Shown: one piece after another, positions 9,030 through 17,139 of the stretch
Layout of the letters: each line of letters starts with the position of its first letter
How positions within the stretch are numbered: position 1 is the stretch's first letter
From: CANMIH01 sp049116335
GTDB taxonomy: Bacteria; Pseudomonadota; Alphaproteobacteria; Rhodobacterales; Rhodobacteraceae
Reading direction: 5' to 3'
Length of the DNA stretch: 64,000 bases
Assembly (NCBI GenBank): GCA_049116335.1
Contig: JAGDYZ010000007.1
Span: 153,474 to 217,473, forward strand
The notes under the pieces: generated by a model
The model's database searches: none
Seen by the model: only the letters and a program-made list of their open reading frames with translations
What the model was told of the DNA's origin: nothing
Translations under genes and position numbers: made by a program

Positions 9030-10010
9030 ATGGCCTTTATGCCCGGCTTTGACGAGCAATGGCGCGATGCGCCGGATTTCCTTCATGGAATGACACGGGC
9101 GATTTGGGAAGATCATCACTTTGATCATCTCAACCGGTACTATGAACCAGAGACCATTCTGCGACAGGCCAGTGGGGTCAGTCGGGGCCAGGCCAACGTG
9201 GCCCGCCATGTGCGGGCCGTTGCGGTGGAACAACCTGACCTGGTCGCGCGCGTCGAGGATGTGATCTGGGTGCCGGTCGGCTTCAAAGGGTTTTTAGCGT
9301 CGCAGCGGCTGTATTGCACGGCGACACATGCAGGCGGTGCCTATGCACCGGCTACCCACAAACAATTGACGTACCGAGTGCTGCGCGATCAATGGTGCCG
9401 GGGCAATGCGGTGGCTGAGACCTGGGAAGTCACCGATCAGGGGGCCATATTACGTCAACTGGGTCTGAACCCAGAAGATTGGACGCGCGATCTGATCCGT
9501 CGTGAGGGTGGGCCTGCGCAATGCGTCAAACCACTGACCCCGGCAAATGATCCCATCAGCCCCTATGAAGACAGCGGCAACGACAATCAGTGGGGCCATA
9601 TGCTTGCGGGGTTGTTGACGCGAATTATGCGGGGTGAGCTTGGTGTCATTCCAGGTCAATATGACCCAGCAGCAGAGCTGGCCTATCCCGGTCATATCAC
9701 CGGGTCTGGTCATTCGGCTGCGTCGAAGTTCTGGATGCCGCTTTGCGCAGCCTTTCCCAATGCTCAGTTTTCAGTGGCGCATGTGATTGGATTGGAAGAT
9801 CCGCTCAATCCACCTCGGGCCTCGGTGCGATGGAGCTTGATAGGCAAACACGACGGATGGGGCAGTTTTGGCGCACCAAGCGGGGCCATGGTGCATGTCA
9901 TGGGCATCACACATGCCGAGTTTGGTCCAAACGGTCTGCGGCGCGAATGGACCCTGATCGATGAAACGGCTGTGTGGAAGCAGATCATTTTGGCGCGGGG
10001 TGCCGTTTAG
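9030..10010 (+). CDS. Two-domain SnoaL/NTF2-like protein in the sulfite operon
   Basis: A 326-residue soluble protein. Two stretches, about 15-135 and 185-320, each look like a SnoaL/NTF2-like cone fold: an early WEDHHFDHLNRYYEP helix and later Trp-rich strands such as EVTDQGAILRQLGLNPEDW and EWTLIDETAVWKQI. No catalytic function can be read. It starts directly on the base after the soeC stop, so it is almost certainly co-transcribed with soeABC. A role in handling a sulfite- or sulfonate-related intermediate, or in assembly, is speculative. It converges on a DUF1523 gene. Confidence 0.7.
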   Translation: MAFMPGFDEQWRDAPDFLHGMTRAIWEDHHFDHLNRYYEPETILRQASGVSRGQANVARHVRAVAVEQPDLVARVEDVIWVPVGFKGFLASQRLYCTATHAGGAYAPATHKQLTYRVLRDQWCRGNAVAETWEVTDQGAILRQLGLNPEDWTRDLIRREGGPAQCVKPLTPANDPISPYEDSGNDNQWGHMLAGLLTRIMRGELGVIPGQYDPAAELAYPGHITGSGHSAASKFWMPLCAAFPNAQFSVAHVIGLEDPLNPPRASVRWSLIGKHDGWGSFGAPSGAMVHVMGITHAEFGPNGLRREWTLIDETAVWKQIILARGAV

Positions 10011-10037
10011 CCAAACGACACCGCCTATTTTGTGGAT

Positions 10038-10616
10038 TTACCCGCGTGAGAAGAAGTCTCCAATGCGGTCAAAGATCGGATCGAGACGACGGTCAAAGAA
10101 ACGTTTGACCCGAACCCAAACCGCCCAAAACACGGCGATCAGAAAAACAAGGGTTGCAATGCTGCCCCATGGGATCTCGCGCTCGTCCGGACCCGCGACT
10201 TCTTTCATCTTCAAAGCGTTGGGGTAGATCGACATCGGAGTGAAACGCCAGCCGTAGTGTTTGACCGCTACCCAGACAGGGGCATCTGCGGTGGACACCA
10301 GATTGGTCGCCTCGGCCTGTAAATCCGCAGTGTCGAATTTGAAGAAGGGTGGCCAGCTCCAGCCCGTGTCTTCGTTGCGGAACACCATGACGCTGTCATC
10401 GGGGTATTGGCTTTGGATGAAGAAGACATCACGGGGTGCGGTGGCATCGCTTCCGGTGTCGGCCTGCGCCCAAAACAGGCTGTTGCCGCCGGGGTTTTCT
10501 CGCTTTTCATAGGTTCCGGTGACCCGCACAACATCCCACTGTGGCAGGGTGTAATGCAGCACGGCCCCGACAAACAGCCAGAACGCCAGAATAAATACCC
10601 ATTTCACATATGCCAT
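10038..10616 (-). CDS. DUF1523 family membrane-anchored protein
   Basis: A 192-residue protein matching the DUF1523 family of alphaproteobacteria: an N-terminal membrane helix at about 4-24 (YVKWVFILAFWLFVGAVLHY), a conserved extracytoplasmic segment with VVRVTGTYEKRE and SMVFRNEDTGWSWPPF-like motifs, a second helix at about 150-166, and a basic C-terminal tail with FFDRRLDPIFDRIGDFF. The function is unknown. It converges with the SnoaL-like gene and is followed on the same strand, 75 bp upstream, by another small membrane protein. Confidence 0.85.
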   Translation of the reverse strand: MAYVKWVFILAFWLFVGAVLHYTLPQWDVVRVTGTYEKRENPGGNSLFWAQADTGSDATAPRDVFFIQSQYPDDSVMVFRNEDTGWSWPPFFKFDTADLQAEATNLVSTADAPVWVAVKHYGWRFTPMSIYPNALKMKEVAGPDEREIPWGSIATLVFLIAVFWAVWVRVKRFFDRRLDPIFDRIGDFFSRG

Positions 10617-10691
10617 GCCGGTCCCCTGTGACGTCTCAAAATGTTTCTTTCACCTGACGAGATTTGATCGGAAAATCAACCGTTCGCGGTG

Positions 10692-11024
10692 TCACCAGAC
10701 CGCAGTTTTCCAGCGGCGCGGCGCAGTTGTAACAACAAGCGCCAGAACAGGCGCCCAGATCAGCGCCGCTTTGGCGCCGAGGTTCAATAAGTGCCAGATC
10801 CCGTCACTGCGCCCCAGAAGTGCAATCATTTGCGATGATGGGGCTTGAAGGCTATAGACCCCTGCGAAGATCGCGGCAGAAATCATCCACAGCGCCCCCG
10901 CTGAAAGCACGGCTCCTAACGCAAGCCCCGGAATTGTTTCCGGCACCAACCGTTCGATCAGTCGCGGAATACCGATAGCGCATCCGAGGATCAGCAGGAT
11001 TGGGAGGGCGACATAGAGTATCAT
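10692..11024 (-). CDS. Small hypothetical membrane protein
   Basis: A 110-residue protein with three hydrophobic segments: about 2-20 (ILYVALPILLILGCAIGIP), 32-55 and 85-100, ending in a basic tail RRWKTAVW. It is not recognised. It lies between DUF1523 and a TetR regulator, all on the minus strand, with 41 bp to the TetR stop. Coding is supported by the regular helix pattern and by codon use like its neighbours. Confidence 0.65.
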   Translation of the reverse strand: MILYVALPILLILGCAIGIPRLIERLVPETIPGLALGAVLSAGALWMISAAIFAGVYSLQAPSSQMIALLGRSDGIWHLLNLGAKAALIWAPVLALVVTTAPRRWKTAVW

Positions 11025-11065
11025 GTCGTTGAAATGGGGGCTTAGAGGCGCTGCGGCAAGAGGCG

Positions 11066-11644
11066 TTACGTGACGGGCTTAAGCCAAACCTGCAAATACT
11101 CGACCAGACGTTCTTCCATGGGCTTTCCGCTGTGTAGGGCGCAAAAGTGCAAGGCAAGCACCTGGAGCAGAAAGGCTTGAATGCCTTCCGCCAGCAGTTC
11201 AGAATCCGCATCTGTGCGCCATGGGCCGCGCTCGATCCAATGAGATAAAATCTCAAGTTGCTGGCCAAAGCTCATGGCAATTGGTCCGATTGCATCACAG
11301 GCTGCTGCACCGGATTTTCGCAAAATCACATCGAATACATAGCGTTCGCAGGACATGAAACTAAGCAAGGGGACCAGTTCAGCGACCAGTGCTTCAACAC
11401 TTTGCGGCACCTCACGGTTTCGCATGTCACGGAACATATCACCCATCTGACCGCCGATGATTTCGTCCAATAGGGCATCTTTGTCGGCAAAATGCGCAAA
11501 GAAGGTGCCTTTGGCCACGCCGGCGCGTTTGACAACCTGATCGGCTCTGAGCCCACCAAAACCATGTTCGGCGATCACGTCCCGGGCCGCCGCCAAAAGT
11601 TTGGCGCGTGTTTTCAATGTGCGTTGCTGGACAGGTTTGGTCAT
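11066..11644 (-). CDS. TetR-family transcriptional regulator
   Basis: A 192-residue TetR-type repressor. The N-terminal helix-turn-helix at about 10-55 reads TRAKLLAAARDVIAEHGFGG then VVKRAGVAKGTFFAHFADKD; the rest is the ligand-binding dimerisation region. The ATG at 11644 fits TetR length, while an in-frame start at 11701 would add 19 residues and overlap the operators. It is divergent from a flavodoxin-fold quinone reductase, and three TGAC/GTCA palindromes lie between them. It therefore most likely represses itself and the reductase, with an electrophile or quinone as a plausible but unproven inducer. Confidence 0.92.
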   Translation of the reverse strand: MTKPVQQRTLKTRAKLLAAARDVIAEHGFGGLRADQVVKRAGVAKGTFFAHFADKDALLDEIIGGQMGDMFRDMRNREVPQSVEALVAELVPLLSFMSCERYVFDVILRKSGAAACDAIGPIAMSFGQQLEILSHWIERGPWRTDADSELLAEGIQAFLLQVLALHFCALHSGKPMEERLVEYLQVWLKPVT

Positions 11645-11664
11645 GAAGCACCGATAATCAAGTT

Positions 11665-11729
11665 TTTGACTGTGGTCAAATTTGATATTGACCGTGGTCA
11701 TTTTTTACCAAATATTGACCGCAGTCAAT
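11665..11729. promoter_or_regulatory. Three TGAC-N4-GTCA operator palindromes
   Basis: Between the divergent tetR and quinone-reductase genes there are three copies of the dyad TGAC-N4-GTCA. Site 1 is at 11665-11680 (TTTGAC TGTG GTCAAA), site 2 at 11689-11700 (TGAC CGTG GTCA) and site 3 at 11714-11729 (ATTGAC CGCA GTCAAT). TGAC starts are 22 and 27 bp apart, about two to two and a half helical turns. They cover the tetR 5' side and end 4 bp before the GGAGAG ribosome site of the reductase, as expected for autoregulated TetR operators. Confidence 0.8.
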
Positions 11730-11743
11730 TTTGGAGAGTCGTT

Positions 11744-12334
11744 ATGACCAAGAAAGTCCTCGTGCTGGACGCGCACCCTGTAGACGATACGCTCAACCGC
11801 CATCTGGCCCTCGGATATGCAGATGCGGCGAAGGAGGCTGGTCACGATGTGCGGCTGATTAAACTTTCGGACATGGAATTTGACCCGGATTTTGGCCAAA
11901 CCCACTATAGTCAGACAAAGCCCCTAGAGGAGGATCTGGAGCAGTTTATGCTGTCGATTGAATGGTGTGATCACTTTGTCATGACCGTTCCGATGTGGTG
12001 GGGTGGGTTTCCTGCGAAGACCAAGGCGTTGTTTGATCGGGCGTTGATGGCTGGCCGGGCCTTTGATACGCGCAATCGCAATTTTCTGGGCCTGCCTGCT
12101 CCGATGCTCACCGGGAAAAGCGGCCGTGTTCTTGTGACCTCAGATACGCCAAAGGTGTTCCAGACCTTGGTTTACGGCAACGCCTTCCAAAACCAGATCC
12201 GAAGACAGATCCTGAGCTTTGTTGGGATCAAACCTGCGAAATTCACCTGGTTTGCGGCGGCGGGTAAGCCCAAAACCGGCGCAGTCGCCAATTGGCTCAA
12301 TCAGGCGCAAAAACTTGGCCGCGCAGCAGCTTAG
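11744..12334 (+). CDS. Flavodoxin-fold NAD(P)H:quinone oxidoreductase (NQO1/MdaB/KefF-like)
   Basis: A 196-residue protein of the flavodoxin-like fold family (Pfam Flavodoxin_2) that reduces quinones or related electrophiles using NAD(P)H and a flavin; cytoplasmic. Visible motifs are KVLVLDAHP near residues 4-12 for the flavin phosphate site, TVPMWWGGFPAKTKALFDRA at about 80-100, and GLPAPMLTGKSGRVLVTSDTP near 115-135. The start at 11744 has a GGAGAG site at 11733-11738. It is the presumed target of the divergent TetR repressor. Confidence 0.88.
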   Translation: MTKKVLVLDAHPVDDTLNRHLALGYADAAKEAGHDVRLIKLSDMEFDPDFGQTHYSQTKPLEEDLEQFMLSIEWCDHFVMTVPMWWGGFPAKTKALFDRALMAGRAFDTRNRNFLGLPAPMLTGKSGRVLVTSDTPKVFQTLVYGNAFQNQIRRQILSFVGIKPAKFTWFAAAGKPKTGAVANWLNQAQKLGRAAA

Positions 12335-12404
12335 GTGTTGAACCGCGACCATCCAGCCGATGTGCCGCCCTAAAATATACACTTGAAACACACTTTTCTT
12401 CACA

Positions 12405-12419
12405 TTTCCGCGACGGAAA
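12405..12419. promoter_or_regulatory. Inverted repeat upstream of the di-haem gene
   Basis: A perfect dyad TTTCCG-CGA-CGGAAA lies 48 bp upstream of the ATG at 12468, within the 133-bp leader. It could be a regulator site near the promoter. No recognised factor is known for this motif, and chance occurrence cannot be excluded. Confidence 0.35.
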
Positions 12420-12467
12420 CTGCGATCCCCGACGTTCCAGTTAAACCCAACAACTGGAGGTAAACCC

Positions 12468-13940
12468 ATGAGACACATGGTTTGGCTGGCCCTTGCGGCC
12501 GGTCCGGGGATGGTGTGTGCCGAAACACTCGATCCCGTCGATCAGGCATACCTAAATTCGTTGATAGACACCCAAGGCATGGCGGCGGCGTTCGACTTTG
12601 CCTTTGAGGCCGGGGATGAGCTGACAGAACACAGCTTTGATGCGGCCTCAGGCGTGGGAGCCCATGTGGGCGAGGGGCGGCGATTTACTCGTTTCCCGCG
12701 CGCGGACCTGAATGGACCCGGTGAATGGGCGACCCATGTCCCCAAACGCGAAGGCGGGGCCAACGCCACATCTTGTATCGCCTGTCACAATGCGCCCGAA
12801 GCCAATGGGGCAGGGGATGTGGCCCTGAATGCGGTGATTGACCCCAATCATACTGGCGATCCAAGTAAGTTCCTTGAACGCAACACCCTGCATCTCTTTG
12901 CGCTTGGGATCCCGCAACGCATCGCCGAGGAAATGAGTGGAGAGCTATACCGCCACCGCGACGCCTTGCGCACCCTGTCTTGTGGTGCAGGTCAGGGGCA
13001 AATCGATCTGATGGCGAAGGGGATTGAATTTGGGACATTGTCGGCGACACGCACCCAAAAAGCACCCTGCAAGGTCAGTTTCGACACCTCTCTGGTGACA
13101 GGTGTTGATCCGGATCTGGTGATCAAACCCTTTGGATGGAAGGGCAATCACGCCACCATCCGTGCGTTCACCCGTGGTGCCGCGCATAATGAACTGGGCT
13201 TGCAGGCGGTTGAGCTTGTCGGTGATCAGGATGGTGATTACGACGGTGTGACGCATGAGCTGACGGTGGGCGACATGACAGCCCTCACCATCTATATGGC
13301 GGCGTTGGAACGACCGACATCGTTGTTAGAGTTGGCAGCGCAGGGTGTGATTGATCTGGATGACGCACACCGGGCCGAGATCACAATGGGTGAACGGCGT
13401 ATGGCCGAGGTGGGTTGTACCAGCTGCCACCAACCCAAGCTGCCCATTGCCGATCCTGTCTTTTCTGAACCCAGTCAGACGGAGGGCTTTCACGATGTGA
13501 TCTTCCCGGATGGCAGCAGTCCCGCAGAGCACGCCATGACAACGGCAGTCACATTTGATCTGACGCGAGATCAGCCGAACAACCGTTTGGAGGGTGCGCA
13601 CCTGGGCGCCGTTCCCATGGTGGACGGTGTGGCACAGGCGGAGTGGTACAGCGATTTCCGGCGTCACGATATGGGCGAAGCGCTGGCCGATCCGGAGGGG
13701 TCACAGGGCATCGAACGAAGACACTGGTTAACGCGTTCTTTGGCGGGGGTGGGGTCAACCGGGCCATGGTTACATGACGGTCGTGCAACGACCCTGCATG
13801 AGGCGATCGTGGCGCATGGGGGTGCAGCACTGTCCAGTCGTGACGCCTATCAGGCTTTGCCTGATGCGCATCAGGCCGAGATCGTCGCATTTCTTGAAAA
13901 TCTGGTGATCCATAAAACGGATGAAGACGAGGATCACTGA
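12468..13940 (+). CDS. Di-haem oxidoreductase (DHOR/DUF1111 family), exported
   Basis: A 490-residue c-type cytochrome of the di-haem oxidoreductase family, related to thiol oxidoreductase/putative peroxidase proteins. It has a signal peptide (cleavage likely after MVCA, residue 18) and two CXXCH haem sites: CIACH at 103-107 and CTSCH at 317-321. The C-terminal family motif GVGSTGPWLHDGRATTLHEA is at about 432-451, with the WLHDGR histidine as a likely haem ligand. It should act in the periplasm. An AACTGGAGG ribosome site precedes the ATG. It stands alone and ends at a strong bidirectional terminator. The substrate is unknown. Confidence 0.9.
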   Translation: MRHMVWLALAAGPGMVCAETLDPVDQAYLNSLIDTQGMAAAFDFAFEAGDELTEHSFDAASGVGAHVGEGRRFTRFPRADLNGPGEWATHVPKREGGANATSCIACHNAPEANGAGDVALNAVIDPNHTGDPSKFLERNTLHLFALGIPQRIAEEMSGELYRHRDALRTLSCGAGQGQIDLMAKGIEFGTLSATRTQKAPCKVSFDTSLVTGVDPDLVIKPFGWKGNHATIRAFTRGAAHNELGLQAVELVGDQDGDYDGVTHELTVGDMTALTIYMAALERPTSLLELAAQGVIDLDDAHRAEITMGERRMAEVGCTSCHQPKLPIADPVFSEPSQTEGFHDVIFPDGSSPAEHAMTTAVTFDLTRDQPNNRLEGAHLGAVPMVDGVAQAEWYSDFRRHDMGEALADPEGSQGIERRHWLTRSLAGVGSTGPWLHDGRATTLHEAIVAHGGAALSSRDAYQALPDAHQAEIVAFLENLVIHKTDEDEDH

Positions 13941-13948
13941 ATGAAAAA

Positions 13949-13980
13949 GGCCGGGGAGTACTCCCCGGCCTCGCTGTTTT
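13949..13980. terminator. Bidirectional rho-independent terminator
   Basis: A perfect 22-bp palindrome at 13949-13970 (half-arm GGCCGGGGAGT) lies between the convergent di-haem and creatinase genes. On the plus strand it is followed by TCGCTGTTTT; on the minus strand the same stem is followed by a run of five T. It can therefore end both transcripts. Confidence 0.88.
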
Positions 13981-15190
13981 AGCTGACCACGTTAAACTCG
14001 GGGCCGTAGGGGTAGCCCGTGATGTTTTCGTTGCCGTCTTCGGTGATGAACAGAATGTCATGCTCACGGTAACCACCCGCGCCCGGCTGGCCCTCGGGGA
14101 TGGTCAGCATGGGTTCCATCGAAATCACCATGCCGGGCTCAAGAACCGTGTCGATATCTTCACGCAGCTCAAGACCCGCTTCGCGACCATAGTAGTGCGA
14201 CAGCACACCAAAGGAATGGCCGTAGCCAAACGTGCGGTATTGCAGCAGATCGCGTTCTGCGAAGAAATCGTTGATCTTATGCGTGACCTCGGCACAGCTG
14301 ACACCGGGTTTCAGCAACGACATGCCATATTCATGCGCCGCCACATTGGCTTCCCAGATTTTCAGGCTCGCAGGGTCAACCTCTTCCACAAACATCGTGC
14401 GTTCGAGCGCGGTGTAGTACCCTGAAATCATTGGAAAGGTGTTGAGCGACAGGATGTCCCCGCGCTGCAACTGGCGTGAGGTCACCGGGTTGTGTGCGCC
14501 ATCGGTGTTGATGCCCGACTGGAACCAAACCCAGGTGTCGCGATATTCGGCATCGGGAAAGCGTTTGGCGATCTCCAGCTCCATGGCGTCACGCCCGGCC
14601 ATCGCGACATCAATCTCGCGCGCCCCCGCTTTGACCGCGTCTTTGATGGCATAGCCGCCAACGTCCGCCACCTGCGCGCCATGGCGGATCATGTCCAACT
14701 CAGCCGCCGATTTCGACATGCGCTGCACCATGGTTGCGGGTGCGATGTCTTTGGTCTCGGAGGGCGACAGGAACTCATCCAGCAGCGCCTTTTGTACCAG
14801 CGAGATATGGTCACCTTCATAGCCAATCACCTTACCGCTTCCGGTAACCGAGTGAATGGCGCGCCAGTAGTTGTTTCGCTGCCAATCGGTGTAGGTGATG
14901 TTGTCTGCATGACTGCGGCGCCAAGGCTGAGCCGCATCGATCCCGGCGCTGATGGTCACACTTTCGGTTGGGGTGACAACCAGACCATAGGGGCGGCCAA
15001 AGGCGCAGTAGAGAAACCCCGAATAGTAGGAAATGTTGTGCATCGAGGTGAAGACGCAGGCATCTACACCGGCATCTGCCATACGGGCGCGCAGGCCAGC
15101 GAGACGCGCATCGTACTCTTCGGATGCAAATGGCAGGATCTTTTCACCTTGGTGAAAACGATACATCTGGGGACGGTCGATAGTCGACAT
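13979..15190 (-). CDS. Creatinase (creatine amidinohydrolase), M24 fold
   Basis: Hydrolyses creatine to sarcosine and urea. The 403-residue protein is the length of known creatinases and has their conserved blocks: TSMHNISYYSGFLYCAFGRP at about 49-68, TDWQRNNYW, FQSGINTDGAHNPVTSRQ with the key His, PMISGYYTALERTMF, and RTFGYGHSFGVLSHYYGREA in the C-terminal pita-bread domain. The ATG at 15190 is preceded by AAGGAGGGTTTC; an in-frame start at 15343 would add 51 arginine-rich residues and is rejected. No sarcosine oxidase, urease or creatininase lies nearby, so the pathway must continue elsewhere. Related M24 proteins of other function exist, but the creatinase blocks are strong. Confidence 0.9.
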   Translation of the reverse strand: MSTIDRPQMYRFHQGEKILPFASEEYDARLAGLRARMADAGVDACVFTSMHNISYYSGFLYCAFGRPYGLVVTPTESVTISAGIDAAQPWRRSHADNITYTDWQRNNYWRAIHSVTGSGKVIGYEGDHISLVQKALLDEFLSPSETKDIAPATMVQRMSKSAAELDMIRHGAQVADVGGYAIKDAVKAGAREIDVAMAGRDAMELEIAKRFPDAEYRDTWVWFQSGINTDGAHNPVTSRQLQRGDILSLNTFPMISGYYTALERTMFVEEVDPASLKIWEANVAAHEYGMSLLKPGVSCAEVTHKINDFFAERDLLQYRTFGYGHSFGVLSHYYGREAGLELREDIDTVLEPGMVISMEPMLTIPEGQPGAGGYREHDILFITEDGNENITGYPYGPEFNVVS

Positions 15191-15382
15191 GAAACCCTCC
15201 TTTTCGGCGGAGGGGCCATGTACGGGCCTTCCTCCACCATTTGGCAAAGCAAGGTCCGGGCGTGCAGGACGGATCAAGAGCATTTTAAGGCGACGCCATC
15301 GCCAGCTCGCCGCGACTTTGCGCCGAGTGCGGAGATTTGGCAAGAGTGAAAATGTGGCGAATTGGTGAGGCGAGGGGCTCGA

Positions 15383-15402
15383 TCAAGAACCAAAGATCTT
15401 GA
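15383..15402. promoter_or_regulatory. Inverted repeat between gabD and creatinase gene
   Basis: TCAAGA at 15383-15388 and TCTTGA at 15397-15402 form a 6-bp dyad with an 8-bp spacer about 193 bp upstream of the creatinase start. It may be an operator, but the distance is large and nothing confirms it. The rest of 15191-15487 shows no gene. Confidence 0.25.
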
Positions 15403-15450
15403 GGTTGCTTCGCGCGATCAAAACGGTGCCACCAAACCTTTGATTTCAAA

Positions 15451-15475
15451 TCAGGCGGGTGCATGACCCGCCTGA
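15451..15475 (-). terminator. Hairpin downstream of gabD
   Basis: A perfect 10-bp stem, TCAGGCGGGT at 15451-15460 and ACCCGCCTGA at 15466-15475 with loop GCATG, lies 12 bp past the gabD stop. On the minus strand it is followed by TTTGAAATC, a weak T-run, so it is probably the gabD terminator or a 3'-end stabiliser. Confidence 0.7.
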
Positions 15476-15487
15476 AATAGCGTAAGC

Positions 15488-16951
15488 TTAAACGCTCATG
15501 CAGACGTATTTCATTTCGAGGTAGTCCTCGATGCCATGGTGGCTTCCTTCGCGACCGAGACCTGATTGCTTGACCCCACCAAAGGGCGCCACTTCGGTTG
15601 AAATGATGCCGGTGTTCACACCCACGATGCCATATTCCAGCGCCTCAGCAACCTTATACACGCGGCTCAGGTCTTTGGCGTAGAAGTAGGAAGCCAGGCC
15701 AAAGATGGTGTCATTGGCGAGCTCGATCACTTCGTCTTCATCGTCAAATTTGAACAGCGGTGCAAAGGGGCCAAAGGTTTCTTCGGTGGCAACAGCCATA
15801 TCGCGGGTCACGCCTTTGACGATGGTCGGCGCAAGGAAGTTGCCCGGTGCGTCTGGGGTTGCGCCGGCAAAAATGACCTCACCACCTTTGGCGGTGGCAT
15901 CCGCCACGTGCTCTTGCACCTTGGTGATCGCCGCCGGAGAGATCAGCGGGCCCAGATCGGTGCCTGCGTCCATGCCGTCGCCGACTTTCATCTTAGCCAC
16001 CCGCGCGGTCAGCTTTTCGGCAAAGGCATCATAGACTCCGGCCTGTACATAGATGCGGTTGGCGCAGACACAGGTCTGACCGTTGTTGCGGAATTTGCAC
16101 ATGATGGCGCCCTCAACAGCGGCATCAAGGTCGGCGTCGTCGAAGACGATGAAAGGGGCATTGCCACCCAGCTCCATCGAACATTTCATCACGCTGTCCG
16201 CGGCCTGACGCAACAGGATACGACCAACTTGAGTTGACCCGGTGAAGGTCAGCTTACGCACCTTGTCGTTTTCACAGAACTCCAGTCCAACATCCGAGGC
16301 TGCCGACGAGGGCAGAATGTTGAACACACCCGCAGGAATGCCTGCGCGTTCGGCCAGAACCGCGAGTGCTGTGGCCGACAAAGGTGTTTCAGTTGCCGGA
16401 CGCCCAACAAAGGCACAACCCGCCGCAAGGGCTGGCGCGGCCTTACGGGTGATCATGGCGTTGGGGAAGTTCCATGGCGTGATCGAGGCGGCGACCCCAA
16501 TCGGCTGTTTCATCACGGTGATACGTTTGTCACGCGCGTGACCGGGGATGGTTTCGCCGTAGATACGCTTGGCCTCTTCAGCGAAGAATTCGATGAACGA
16601 CGCACCATAGGCAACTTCGCCTTTAGCTTCTGCCAGAGGTTTGCCCTGCTCAGCGGTCATGATGAGCCCCAGATCATCCTGGTTTTCCATCAGCAAGTTG
16701 AACCACTTGCGCAGCACATTTGCGCGCTCTTTTCCGGTCCACTGGGCCCAGTCTTTTTGCGCAACATAAGCGGCGTCGATCGCCTCGGCGACCTGGTCGC
16801 GGGTCAGGTCGGTCACCTGTGCAATCACATCGCCCCGCGCAGGGTTGGTCACATCAAAGGTCGCGCCTTCAATCCATTGGCCATTAACATAAGCCCGGGT
16901 TTCCAGAAGGCTGGGATCTTTGAGAAGGCTTTTCAGATTGGTCTCGCTCAC
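15488..16951 (-). CDS. gabD: Succinate-semialdehyde dehydrogenase [NAD(P)+]
   Basis: Oxidises succinate semialdehyde to succinate, the last step of 4-aminobutyrate breakdown; cytoplasmic. The 487-residue protein has GabD features: WNFPNAMITRKAAPALAAGC for cofactor binding, FTGSTQVGR, the general-base Glu in MELGGNAPF, the nucleophile Cys in NNGQTCVCANR, and the C-terminal APFGGVKQSGLGREGS. A GTG at 16951 behind AAGGGAG is chosen as start since it gives the family N-terminus; an ATG at 17020 would add 23 residues. Odd: the motif that is normally (V)KPA reads GRPATETP, so the usually conserved cofactor-contacting Lys is Arg. No GABA aminotransferase is adjacent. Confidence 0.88.
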   Translation of the reverse strand: MSETNLKSLLKDPSLLETRAYVNGQWIEGATFDVTNPARGDVIAQVTDLTRDQVAEAIDAAYVAQKDWAQWTGKERANVLRKWFNLLMENQDDLGLIMTAEQGKPLAEAKGEVAYGASFIEFFAEEAKRIYGETIPGHARDKRITVMKQPIGVAASITPWNFPNAMITRKAAPALAAGCAFVGRPATETPLSATALAVLAERAGIPAGVFNILPSSAASDVGLEFCENDKVRKLTFTGSTQVGRILLRQAADSVMKCSMELGGNAPFIVFDDADLDAAVEGAIMCKFRNNGQTCVCANRIYVQAGVYDAFAEKLTARVAKMKVGDGMDAGTDLGPLISPAAITKVQEHVADATAKGGEVIFAGATPDAPGNFLAPTIVKGVTRDMAVATEETFGPFAPLFKFDDEDEVIELANDTIFGLASYFYAKDLSRVYKVAEALEYGIVGVNTGIISTEVAPFGGVKQSGLGREGSHHGIEDYLEMKYVCMSV

Positions 16952-17139
16952 GGTGCGACTCCCTTGGTCAAGATTTTGAGCAAATTCTGAGCATTTAAAG
17001 CGGCAAATGTATAGGCCCAAAATGCGGGTTTCGCTGTTCCAGACACAGCTCGGCCCGCAAAAGGTATTGGTCTGGCTCTATGCGCCACCGGTTATGTCCG
17101 GCTAGCGTCGACACATGATTTTGGAACAAGAGGTTTGAT

